From Paraburkholderia panacisoli (lineage in GTDB: Bacteria; Pseudomonadota; Gammaproteobacteria; Burkholderiales; Burkholderiaceae), in assembly GCF_008369935.1 (NCBI RefSeq), contig NZ_VTUZ01000005.1:62001-126000 (forward strand): 64,000 nt of DNA, read 5' to 3'. Every line of letters starts with the position of its first letter. Position 1 is the first letter of the stretch. This document shows positions 45,763 to 54,199 of this stretch, one piece after another. Under the pieces are notes generated by a model that had not been told where the DNA came from, searched no databases, and saw only the letters and a list, made by a program, of their open reading frames with translations. The position numbers were made by a program, and so were the translations under genes.

Positions 45763-46677
45763 TCAATCGAGAAGCGCGGGATCATCGATCGCGCCCGTCA
45801 GCTGTTCGACGAACGCCTGCACCGCATGCGGCAAAGTCCGCCCGGCCATCGTCTGGATCTGGAGCGTGCGCTGCTGGAGTTCGGGATTGCGGATCGGCAC
45901 GACGGCGAGGCCATCCACCTCCAGCCGGCTGCGCACGGTCAGGAGCCCTGTCACGGTGACGGCATCGGTCTGCAGGACGAAGGTTTGTAGCGCCGCATGA
46001 TAGTTGCTGACGAACACCGGGTCGAAAACCAGGCCTGCCACGCTGCATGAAATGTCGAATAGCTGACGGATCGTCACGCCCTGATGGTCTATTGCGAGCG
46101 GCCACGGCAGCAGGTCCGCGAGCGTCACGAACTCGCGCGCCGCGAGAGGATGACCGCGCCGCACCAGCGCGAAAATCGGTGCGCGCTGCGAGTACACCAC
46201 ATTGATGTCCTTCTCCGGCGAAATGCTGAAACACACGGCGATGTCGGCGACGCCGTCGCGCACGCGCTGCGTCGCAACAGACGGCGCGGACACGTCGAGC
46301 TGAAAATGCGTCGCCGGGTGCGTCTTCAGAAAGCGCGCAAAAACCTGCGGCAAAAAATGGGGGGCGACGCCCTCCGAACTCGCCACGCGAATCGTCGCGC
46401 GGCCGCCGTTGCTCAGTCCGCGAATCTCCTCGGTCACGCGCTCCGCGTCCAGCAGCGTGCGGCGCGCATGCTCGGCAAGCAAGTGCCCGGCGTCGCTCAA
46501 TACCATTCCACGCGGGCGCCTCTCGAACAGCGCCGCGCCGACTTCCTCCTCCAGCTTCGCAATCTGCCTGCTCAGCGCCGACACGGCCACGTACAGCCGC
46601 TCCGACGCCTTGCTGAGCGAACCGCTGCGCGCCACTTCAAGAAAGTAACGCAGCGCTGTGTTGTCCATTTGGGTCAT
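45763..46677 (-). CDS. LysR-family transcriptional regulator
   Basis: A 304-residue LysR regulator with a winged helix (ALRYFLEVARSGSLSKASERLYVAVSALSRQIAKLEEEV) and a co-inducer-binding domain. ATG 46677 is chosen; a Met three codons later is possible. It is divergent from the MFS transporter gene (46969) across a 291-base spacer that carries a symmetrical site, so it probably controls that transporter and the serine hydrolase that follows. The ligand is unknown. Confidence 0.93.
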   Translation of the reverse strand: MTQMDNTALRYFLEVARSGSLSKASERLYVAVSALSRQIAKLEEEVGAALFERRPRGMVLSDAGHLLAEHARRTLLDAERVTEEIRGLSNGGRATIRVASSEGVAPHFLPQVFARFLKTHPATHFQLDVSAPSVATQRVRDGVADIAVCFSISPEKDINVVYSQRAPIFALVRRGHPLAAREFVTLADLLPWPLAIDHQGVTIRQLFDISCSVAGLVFDPVFVSNYHAALQTFVLQTDAVTVTGLLTVRSRLEVDGLAVVPIRNPELQQRTLQIQTMAGRTLPHAVQAFVEQLTGAIDDPALLD

Positions 46678-46703
46678 GACTGTCCCGCTTTGCCGTTTCG
46701 GCA

Positions 46704-46743
46704 ACGATATCTGCCAAATATTGTAATTGTCCACAAATATCGT
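46704..46743. promoter_or_regulatory. Candidate LysR-type binding region
   Basis: ACGATAT at 46704-46710 and its exact inverse ATATCGT at 46737-46743, centres 33 bp apart (about three helical turns), in an AT-rich stretch just upstream of the LysR start. The spacing and symmetry suit LysR occupation of recognition and activation half-sites, but this is inference. Confidence 0.35.
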
Positions 46744-46968
46744 CCACGCCAAGATCGCCACATCGCTTCGAATCAAGCGCTCTCGCCCACGGAGCGCGAC
46801 ACCGGAGAACAACGTTGACACGTGACACGGCTATTCAATCCGCGACGGATCCCCGCGATTCCGGTCGTTTTCCCGAAGTCCTTCAACGCCGTGTCGCTTT
46901 CCGTATGGAGAGCCAGGGAGCCGACAGCGCATCCACACTCCCGCATAACGTCGCCCAGGGACACCGCC

Positions 46969-48261
46969 ATGAGCATTGATTCCGCCACCGCGGCCGGCGG
47001 GATCGCCCAACCCGCGTCGCGCTCGGGCTTGTCGCGCCTGATCCTCGCGACTTCCATCGGCAACGCGCTCGAGTTCTACGACCTGATTGTGTACGGCTAC
47101 TTCGCCACCGTGTTGTCGCGGACCTTCTTTCCGGTGCACGACAAGACGGTTTCGCTGCTGCTGACCCTCGGCACGTTCGCTTTGTCCTATCTGGCGCGGC
47201 CGATCGGCGCGCTGGTGCTCGGCTCGTTCAGCGATCGCAAGGGCCGCAAGGCGTCGCTCACGCTGTCCATCGCGATGATGACGCTCGGCACCGGCATGGT
47301 CGCGCTGATGCCGTCCTATGCGGCGATCGGCCTGCTCGCGCCGATCGGCATTTTCGCATCACGCCTGTTGCAAGGCTTTTCCGCCGGCGGCGAATTCGGC
47401 AGTTCTACGGCGTTTCTGATCGAGCACGCGCCGGCCCGCAAAGGCTTCATGGCAAGCTGGCAGTTCTCGAGCCAGGGTGCGAGCACGCTGATCGCATCAG
47501 CGTTCGGCGCGGTGCTGACCGGTGTGCTGACCCAGGCTCAGCTCGAAGACTGGGGCTGGCGCATTCCTTTTCTGTTCGGCATGCTGATCGGTCCGGTCGG
47601 CCTGTACATCCGCCGGCGGATCGACGAAACGCCCGAGTTCGAGCGCGCGGAGAAGTCGGCGTCGCCCGTGCGGGAATTGCTGGCTACGCAGAAGGAGCGC
47701 ATTCTCGTGTCGATCGGCTCGCTCGTGCTCACGACCACGGCCAACTACATGCTCCTTTACATGCCGACGTATGCGTCGCGGCAACTCGGTCTCGCGCCCT
47801 CGTCCGGCTTCATTGCGACGCTGCTGGCCGGTTTTATCATGATGGCGCTAACGCCGCTCGTCGGCCACTGGTCCGACAAGGTAGGCCGTACCCGCATCAT
47901 GCTGGGCGCCGGCATGCTGTTCTTCGCGACGGTCTATCCGGCGTTCATGTTCATGAACGCGCACCCGTCGCTTGCGACGCTGCTTGCCGCGGTCGTTTGG
48001 GTCGCCATCTTGAAGGCCACGTATTTCGCGCCCATTCCCGCGTTGATGTCGGAGCTCTTTCCAACCCGCACGCGCACCACGGGCATGGCGCTCGGCTACA
48101 ACATCGGCACTACGGTGTTCGGCGGCTTCACCCCGCTTGCCGTGGCCGCGCTGATCGCGGCGACCGGCAACAACCTCGCCCCTGGCCTCTATCTGATGCT
48201 AGCGGCCGTCATCAGTCTCTTCACTATCGTATGGGCCCGTGTGCGCCTGAATGCGCGCTAA
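46969..48261 (+). CDS. MFS transporter, metabolite:H+ symporter type
   Basis: A 430-residue, 12-helix major facilitator of the MHS (citrate/proline/ketoglutarate symporter) group. Marker stretches are SIGNALEFYDLIVYGYF at helix 1, YLARPIGALVLGSFSDRKGRK (loop 2-3 motif) and QGFSAGGEFGSSTAFLIE. The substrate is probably an organic acid taken up with protons. ATG 46969 is the family start. The following serine hydrolase gene starts 34 bases after its stop. Confidence 0.92.
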   Translation: MSIDSATAAGGIAQPASRSGLSRLILATSIGNALEFYDLIVYGYFATVLSRTFFPVHDKTVSLLLTLGTFALSYLARPIGALVLGSFSDRKGRKASLTLSIAMMTLGTGMVALMPSYAAIGLLAPIGIFASRLLQGFSAGGEFGSSTAFLIEHAPARKGFMASWQFSSQGASTLIASAFGAVLTGVLTQAQLEDWGWRIPFLFGMLIGPVGLYIRRRIDETPEFERAEKSASPVRELLATQKERILVSIGSLVLTTTANYMLLYMPTYASRQLGLAPSSGFIATLLAGFIMMALTPLVGHWSDKVGRTRIMLGAGMLFFATVYPAFMFMNAHPSLATLLAAVVWVAILKATYFAPIPALMSELFPTRTRTTGMALGYNIGTTVFGGFTPLAVAALIAATGNNLAPGLYLMLAAVISLFTIVWARVRLNAR

Positions 48262-48295
48262 ACCGGAGCCCGGCTGGATCAACAGGACTTTACGC

Positions 48296-49354
48296 ATGCA
48301 ATACGATTTGCAACAGGCAGTGCAGTTCGCAGTGGAACATGAATCGCTTTGGGATCGCCACGTCGGTGGCGCGTGGGGCGTGCACGTGAACGACCCGCCG
48401 CCGTGGAACCGGCTGCTCGGCCCGGTCCATGATCGTGGCCCCGTCTCCGGCACGATTGCGGTCAATGGCCGCGTGTTGACGTCATGGGGCGAGCCCGATC
48501 GGGCCGATCTGACTTTCAGCGTCGCCAAGATGTGCCTCGCTTTGCTCGCCGGTGTAGCGTTCGACCGCGGACTGCTGCCGGATGTCGACGAAGCGGTCCA
48601 TGTGCGTGCGCCCGGCATTGGCTTCGATGACGAACACAATGCCGCCGTGACCTGGGCGCACCTGCTTCAACAGACGAGCGAATGGCAGGGTTCGTACTTC
48701 GGTCTCCCGGATCAGGCTGACCACTATCGAGCCGTCAATTTCGCCGCCCCGCCGAACGGGAAAAAGGGCGACCTGCGTCCGCTGCACAAGCCCGGTACAT
48801 ACTGGGAATACAACGACGTTCGTATCAACCAGCTTTCGCTGGCGCTGCTTCATCTGTTCCGGCAACCGTTGCCTGAGGTGTTCCGCGAAACGATCATGCG
48901 TCCGGCCGGTGCGAGTGAAAACTGGCAATGGGTCGGCTACGACAATGCATGGGTCGAGATCGACGGACGGCGCATGCAATCCGTTCCTGGCGGCACGCAC
49001 TGGGGCGGCGGAATGTCGGTCAGCGCGAACGATCAACTCAAGGTCGCGCAGATGCTGCTGAACGAGGGCGTGGTGGACGGGCGGCGCATCCTGTCCCGTG
49101 AGTGGATCGCGCGCATGCGAACGCCGTGCGCGCTTGCACCGTTTTATGGCTACCTGGTATGGCTCAATACGGATCGCAAGATTTTCCCGAGCGTGCCGGC
49201 GTCGAGTTATTTCGGCGTCGGCGCGGGTAGCTCCTTTACGTGGATCGAGCCGGAGCGGCGCATGACGGTCATCGTCCGCTGGTTGAATCCGGCCAGCGCT
49301 GATGAGTTCTTTGGGCGGGTTCTCAAAGCCGTTGATCTAACAAACACGAGGTAA
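48296..49354 (+). CDS. Serine hydrolase of the beta-lactamase/esterase family
   Basis: A 352-residue serine hydrolase of the class C beta-lactamase/penicillin-binding fold. The nucleophile motif Ser-x-x-Lys is in LTFSVAKMCLALLAG and the Tyr-x-Asn in YWEYNDVRINQ; a His/Gly-rich GTHWGGGMSVSANDQLK lies where KTG is usual. Not obviously a beta-lactamase: no signal peptide and no KTG. The start at 48296 has AGGA nine bases upstream; an earlier ATG overlaps the MFS stop. Co-transcription with a symporter suggests intracellular hydrolysis of an imported ester or amide. Confidence 0.85.
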   Translation: MQYDLQQAVQFAVEHESLWDRHVGGAWGVHVNDPPPWNRLLGPVHDRGPVSGTIAVNGRVLTSWGEPDRADLTFSVAKMCLALLAGVAFDRGLLPDVDEAVHVRAPGIGFDDEHNAAVTWAHLLQQTSEWQGSYFGLPDQADHYRAVNFAAPPNGKKGDLRPLHKPGTYWEYNDVRINQLSLALLHLFRQPLPEVFRETIMRPAGASENWQWVGYDNAWVEIDGRRMQSVPGGTHWGGGMSVSANDQLKVAQMLLNEGVVDGRRILSREWIARMRTPCALAPFYGYLVWLNTDRKIFPSVPASSYFGVGAGSSFTWIEPERRMTVIVRWLNPASADEFFGRVLKAVDLTNTR

Positions 49355-49395
49355 TGCGTCGAAGCGCAACTGCGTGAAAGCACTGACTTGCGCAT

Positions 49396-49422
49396 GCGGC
49401 CTCCGCGATGAGCGGAAGCCGC
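49396..49422. terminator. Hairpin between convergent genes
   Basis: An 11-bp stem with one mismatch (GCGGCCTCCGC and GCGGAAGCCGC) around loop GATGA, in the 110-base gap between the serine hydrolase and the GGDEF-EAL gene. No T tract, so a bidirectional terminator role is only likely. Confidence 0.42.
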
Positions 49423-49464
49423 GTTGCTCACGACGGGATGGCGCTACCGTCGCCCGGCGATAGT

Positions 49465-52413
49465 TCAAGACCAGTCGCGCACTGCCTCGTCAGCGACATC
49501 CTTGATTGCCGGCCAGACGCGCCCCTCGAATTGATCCGACGGAACCGGCTCGGAATACAAAAACCCTTGAGCAAAGTCACAACCCACGGCGACGAGAAAA
49601 TCGCGTTGATCTGTCGTCTCCACCCCCTCGGCAATGACTTTCAATCCCAGTTTGTGCGCGAGCATCACCATTGCTTCGCAAAGGGCTTGATTGTCGGCGT
49701 CAAAGCCGAGGTTCTGTACGAATGAACGATCGATCTTGAGATAGTCGATGTCGAAGCGCTTCAGATAGGCCAGCGATGAGTACCCCGTCCCAAAGTCGTC
49801 AATCGAGATCCCAATCCCCGCATCACGGAAAGTCAGCAGCTTCTCGTTCAATTCGGCGTCCAGCAACAACCCTTCGGTTATTTCAATAGCAACGCTCGTT
49901 CCGGGCATTCCTTCCCGCTTGAGGTACTCCGCCCATTGAATACAGACCAGATTGTCTTGACGAATCTGCGCGGGTGACATGTTGACGCTGATCTGAAACG
50001 ACGGATGGAATCGGCGGCGCCATTGACGGGCCTGGTGCACGGCCTGCCTGAACACCCAATCGCCGATTGGAACGATGAGCCCCGTGTCTTCGGCCAATGC
50101 AATGAAATCCAGCGGGCTGATCGCGCCGCGTTCGGGGTGCAGCCAACGAATCAGCGCCTCGGCTTTGTAGATTTCGCCAGTCGCCAGGTCGACGATGGGC
50201 TGGTAATAGACGCGGAACTGTTCGGCCTGCAGGGCAGCGCGCAGATCGTTCGTGAGACGCAGGCGCCTTTCTGCCGCCACTTGCAAGTCGGGCGTGAAGT
50301 AGCTGAAACGGTTGCGCCCAGCGCTTTTGGCCGCATACATGGCCTGATCCGCATTCTTGAAGAGCACATCCAGTTCGCGGGTGTCTTGCGGGTAAAGCGT
50401 GATGCCGATACTCGCAGAAATGAACACTTCATCCGGGCCAAGCCGGAAGGGTTCGGCGAGTGTGCCGATAATAGTCTTCGCGATCTGTTCAATGCTTGCG
50501 GTGTCGTCCAGCTCCGGCAGAATCACCGTGAACTCGTCGCCGCCAAGACGGGCTACGGTGTCGGACTCGCGCACACACGACGTGATGCGCCTCGCCGCCT
50601 CGATCAGCAGGAGGTCGCCCGTATCGTGGCCCAGGGAGTCGTTGACCTCCTTGAATCGATCCAGGTCGATCAGCATCAAGCCCATTGGCCGGCCGGAACG
50701 ATCCGACATTCTGGCTTGATGGTCGAGACGGTCATGAAACATCTGGCGATTCGGGAGACGGGTCAGCGCATCGAAATTGGCCTGTTTCCATATCGTTGCT
50801 TCGAATACCATCCGGTCCGATAAATCACGGCCGACTGCCAGCACCGAGTTCACCTCGCCCGACCGGTCGATCTCTGGCGTCAGACGGATATGGCTGCATT
50901 GCTCCTGTCCGTCCTTACTGAGCCATCTCAGTTCAAATTGGCCGCTCTTTCCGCTTGCAATGGTTTCGCCGATCTTCTTCTCGTAGATCAGTGCGTTAGC
51001 GCCGCCCGGCACCTCTGACGGCCGCTTTCCGAGCACTTCGCCCAGGCTGCGCCCCGCCGAAGTACAGAAAGCGGGATTGGCATAGGTGCGGCGCAGTTCC
51101 CGGTCGTAGCGCGTAATCGTGTCAGGCGAGTTCTCGATTAACGTGCGCGATTGCTGCTCCCTGGTAACGAGTTCCGCCGTTCGTTCGATGACGGTCTGCT
51201 CAAGCGAGGCGTTGATCTCGTTGATCTTCTGGATCTTCTGCCTGATCGCCGCACTCATTCGTTCAAATCGATGTGCCAGTCTGCCGAGTTCATCCTTCGC
51301 ACCCGGATCAGTGCGAGCGTCCGCCTGCGTCTCGACCTCGGCGCCCGCATCGTTGCCGGTGGCGTGCATCTCTTGCACCAGCTCTTTGAGCGGCGCGGAG
51401 ATGCTGTGCGAAATGAAGTAGGCAAGGAAGATCGAAAGCAGGAACCCCGAGATGCCGACGAGTACGATCTGGTTGCGCACGGACTGCGCCTGCGCCGTCA
51501 GCTTCTGCTCGGGAATCGTGCTGACCACAAACCATGTCGTGCCGGGAATGCTCGTGTAGGCGGCAAGGTATCGGCCGCCGCTCTTGCCGTCGAAGTCGAC
51601 GAAAGCGCTCGGCCCGCCGTGCGTCCCGGCGTTTGCGATCTTTTCGATCAGCCCGGGTTCGGCTGTGCCATCGCTCGTCATGGACGCGCCGTCGGCACGA
51701 GCAATCAGCTTGTCGTTGCTGGCGTCAAGGACATAGATCTCCGTTCCACTGCCCAAGGCGACATCATTGAAAATCGACGAAAAATGTTCGGGGCGAATAA
51801 CCAGAACCAGATTGCCGATCTGCCGATTGTTGCTCTTGCCGATAATGGCCCGCACCATCCCGAGGTTTTGTTGTCCGAGGCCGTTGTCGTAGCTGCCCCA
51901 GTACGGTCGGCCGTTGTGATTGGGAGCCTGCTTGACGAGGCGCATCACCCCCTGCGTCAGTTGCGCGAACGCCTGGGTGTCCATGATCCGGTTGTTCTGG
52001 TCGAGCAGATACTTCTGGTTGATGAATTCGACCGATCCGTAGTGTTCGAGGAGCAGCCGGGTCATATCCAGGCGAGCCTCACTCTGCTCTTTTTCGTTAC
52101 CGTTCGCGGCGCGGGTCAGCGCGTCCTGAACCCGATCAGAGAGCACCAGGAGACTGCTCTCTGTCTCGATCTGCTCTATGCGCAGCGAGATGTTCCTGGA
52201 TACCTGCTTGACCACCTCTTTCGAGAATATCTCCGCCTTCTGCTCGATGGCTGCGGTCGACTCCACATACGATATGTAGCCGGAAATAAGTAACGGCAGC
52301 AGCGAAAGCAGGATGAACGCGGTTATCAGCCGGTAGCGAATTTCGACACGGCGCAGCAGATCCAGCGAGAAGTAGGCGAATGCGCTTCGCAGCCAATCGA
52401 TGACTAAGCTCAT
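49465..52413 (-). CDS. Membrane GGDEF-EAL cyclic-di-GMP enzyme with periplasmic sensor
   Basis: A 982-residue signalling enzyme. Helix 1 is residues 29-50; a ~260-residue periplasmic Cache-like sensor spans 51-310; helix 2 is 316-336; HAMP 337-~400; PAS about 425-540; GGDEF domain with G624-F628 (RLGGDEF) and an I-site RESD five residues before it; EAL domain with E752 (KAEALIRW), N811, E844, DDFG at 872-875, K893 and E929, all intact. Both synthesis and breakdown of cyclic-di-GMP look competent. Its ATG overlaps the stop of the solute-binding lipoprotein gene (ATGA), which strongly implies the two work together. The balance of the two activities is not predictable. Confidence 0.94.
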   Translation of the reverse strand: MSLVIDWLRSAFAYFSLDLLRRVEIRYRLITAFILLSLLPLLISGYISYVESTAAIEQKAEIFSKEVVKQVSRNISLRIEQIETESSLLVLSDRVQDALTRAANGNEKEQSEARLDMTRLLLEHYGSVEFINQKYLLDQNNRIMDTQAFAQLTQGVMRLVKQAPNHNGRPYWGSYDNGLGQQNLGMVRAIIGKSNNRQIGNLVLVIRPEHFSSIFNDVALGSGTEIYVLDASNDKLIARADGASMTSDGTAEPGLIEKIANAGTHGGPSAFVDFDGKSGGRYLAAYTSIPGTTWFVVSTIPEQKLTAQAQSVRNQIVLVGISGFLLSIFLAYFISHSISAPLKELVQEMHATGNDAGAEVETQADARTDPGAKDELGRLAHRFERMSAAIRQKIQKINEINASLEQTVIERTAELVTREQQSRTLIENSPDTITRYDRELRRTYANPAFCTSAGRSLGEVLGKRPSEVPGGANALIYEKKIGETIASGKSGQFELRWLSKDGQEQCSHIRLTPEIDRSGEVNSVLAVGRDLSDRMVFEATIWKQANFDALTRLPNRQMFHDRLDHQARMSDRSGRPMGLMLIDLDRFKEVNDSLGHDTGDLLLIEAARRITSCVRESDTVARLGGDEFTVILPELDDTASIEQIAKTIIGTLAEPFRLGPDEVFISASIGITLYPQDTRELDVLFKNADQAMYAAKSAGRNRFSYFTPDLQVAAERRLRLTNDLRAALQAEQFRVYYQPIVDLATGEIYKAEALIRWLHPERGAISPLDFIALAEDTGLIVPIGDWVFRQAVHQARQWRRRFHPSFQISVNMSPAQIRQDNLVCIQWAEYLKREGMPGTSVAIEITEGLLLDAELNEKLLTFRDAGIGISIDDFGTGYSSLAYLKRFDIDYLKIDRSFVQNLGFDADNQALCEAMVMLAHKLGLKVIAEGVETTDQRDFLVAVGCDFAQGFLYSEPVPSDQFEGRVWPAIKDVADEAVRDWS

Positions 52414-53834
52414 TTGTAGTGCATCTTCGCTTCATTCTTAACAGACTCGTCCAGGAACTTTGCCGCCTGCCTGGGCGTGATCTTCCTGAACAGCACATCC
52501 TGCATCAATCGATGCAAGCGCTCGATCGAATTGGACGGCAGAGCCGAATAGTACGGGCTGCCGGTCACCGAATAGCGACTGACCATGTTTGTGTAGTCGA
52601 CAATCTTCAGATCGCTCACCACCGTCCCCGATGGGTGCTTGAATGGCGGAATGTTCTGGCGCTTTCTCTGGATAATGGAGAAGCCCTGCCCGGCGATAAA
52701 CTCGAGAAAACGCATCGTTGCGGCCTTGTTGGGCGTTTCAAGCACTGCAAACCCGGTTTCGCTGCCGATCACAGGAACCACCTGCTTGCCGGGGGCATTC
52801 CAGGGCGGGATGAACACGCCGACGTCGAAAGGATTGCCATGCAGCAACAGGCCCGCTGCCCAACTGCCATGAAAAGCCATCGCGACCGCGCCCTCCTTGA
52901 ATTGCGTGATGCCGTCATCGTAACCGGTCGCCATGAATGACCTTTGTACGAAACCACGTTCCGGCATCAGCATCAACTTGGCAAAAATATCGGCTACCTG
53001 AGGCGTATTCAAGTTCAGCGTGCCGTCACTGATTCTGTTCTTCCAGTCCGGCTCGCGCGCCACCACATTGTTGGCAAAGCCTGAGCTGAACGGCCCATTT
53101 CCGAGCATATTCGGGAAGCCGCCGTTCCACATGATAGGCGTATAGCCCGCATGTTTGAGCTTTTCACACACCGCCAGGAACTCGTTGAAATTGGTCGGCA
53201 ATTCCTTGATCCCTGCCCTCGCGAACATGCCGCGGTTGTAATAGATCAGCGTCGTAGCCACACCGCCCGCTATTCCAAAGCGTCTGGATTGGCGACTGGT
53301 CCAGTCCTCCTTGAGAGGATCGAGCATGTTGTTCCATGCAGATGTCTTGCTAACGTCGGCCAGCAGCCCTTGATCGGCCAGGTCCGCCGCGTAGGCATTC
53401 GGGTTGAGACTCATCAGATCGGGCAAGTTGCCGGAGGCGATCCGAGGCTTGATATTCTCTTCGACGGAATTGCCAATCATGAACTGCACGTTCACGTGGA
53501 TGTCCGGATTGAGCTTGCTGAATTCAGCGGCAATCTGGAGCATCTCCTCCGGCCAGTCAGGAGCCCAGATCAACGCGGTGATGGTGGTGCTGGTTGGCCC
53601 GCTCGCGCTCGAAGAAGCGGGGTCGTGCCGGTCGCAACCGCACAGCGACAGAAGAATGAGGCAGGCCAAAGCGGACAGCCAGGAAGTGAGCTCGGTTCGT
53701 CGCACTTGGGTTGACTTTTTCAGGTTCGGGGGAATAGCGCGGGCATCGGCAGGCACTAACGGCGTCCTGGGCAGCCAGCCGTTGACCTGCATCGCGAAAG
53801 TGTCGATCGCATGAACATGCTGGCGTCTTTGCAT
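52410..53834 (-). CDS. Solute-binding lipoprotein coupled to the GGDEF-EAL gene
   Basis: A family-1 (sugar-type) extracellular solute-binding protein. The signal region is SALACLILLSLCGC, a lipobox, so it is anchored in the periplasmic membrane leaflet. Mature features: NPDIHVNVQFMIGNSVEENIKPRIASG, LPDLMSLNPNAYAADLADQGLL, GYTPIMWNGGFPNMLGNGPF, GAVAMAFHGSWAAGLLL. The frame is open from 53834 (474 codons), but the GTG at 53705 gives a compact signal peptide and may be the true start. No permease or ATPase is adjacent; instead the next gene, overlapping by 4 bases, is the GGDEF-EAL protein. It is probably a ligand sensor rather than a transporter part. The ligand could be a sugar. Confidence 0.9.
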   Translation of the reverse strand: MQRRQHVHAIDTFAMQVNGWLPRTPLVPADARAIPPNLKKSTQVRRTELTSWLSALACLILLSLCGCDRHDPASSSASGPTSTTITALIWAPDWPEEMLQIAAEFSKLNPDIHVNVQFMIGNSVEENIKPRIASGNLPDLMSLNPNAYAADLADQGLLADVSKTSAWNNMLDPLKEDWTSRQSRRFGIAGGVATTLIYYNRGMFARAGIKELPTNFNEFLAVCEKLKHAGYTPIMWNGGFPNMLGNGPFSSGFANNVVAREPDWKNRISDGTLNLNTPQVADIFAKLMLMPERGFVQRSFMATGYDDGITQFKEGAVAMAFHGSWAAGLLLHGNPFDVGVFIPPWNAPGKQVVPVIGSETGFAVLETPNKAATMRFLEFIAGQGFSIIQRKRQNIPPFKHPSGTVVSDLKIVDYTNMVSRYSVTGSPYYSALPSNSIERLHRLMQDVLFRKITPRQAAKFLDESVKNEAKMHYK

Positions 53835-54199
53835 CGCTAAACCGTGACGGCGTCCGCAGGCCGCCGCACCTCCATTACCAAAACTTTCTCAAGCCCGTTG
53901 ATATTGTTTCGTTGACTAGTGCAGCGCAATCGGAACCTGATTCCTCATAAAAATGGGTGTGCCTACATGCCTTTGACAGGTCGATACCTATACGGCATAT
54001 CGGCAACAGACGTCATTACTTTAGCGAAAAGCAAGCCCGAAAATGGCGGCCTCTACCGCCCAGGCTGCCATTGCTCCGCGGGAGATCTAGTCTGCGCCAG
54101 CTGTCAGGGGCCGCTGTTCGCCCCGCAGCAGCCTGCTGCCCCGTGCCGGAAAATGTCCGCTACCGGTTGAAAGTGGCAACCGTGGCCGTCTGGCACCGT
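53835..54199. other. Intergenic spacer upstream of the SBP gene
   Basis: About 365 bases separating the TPR gene end from the SBP gene start, less GC-rich than its surroundings. It should contain the promoter of the SBP/GGDEF-EAL pair. No gene seen. Confidence 0.35.
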
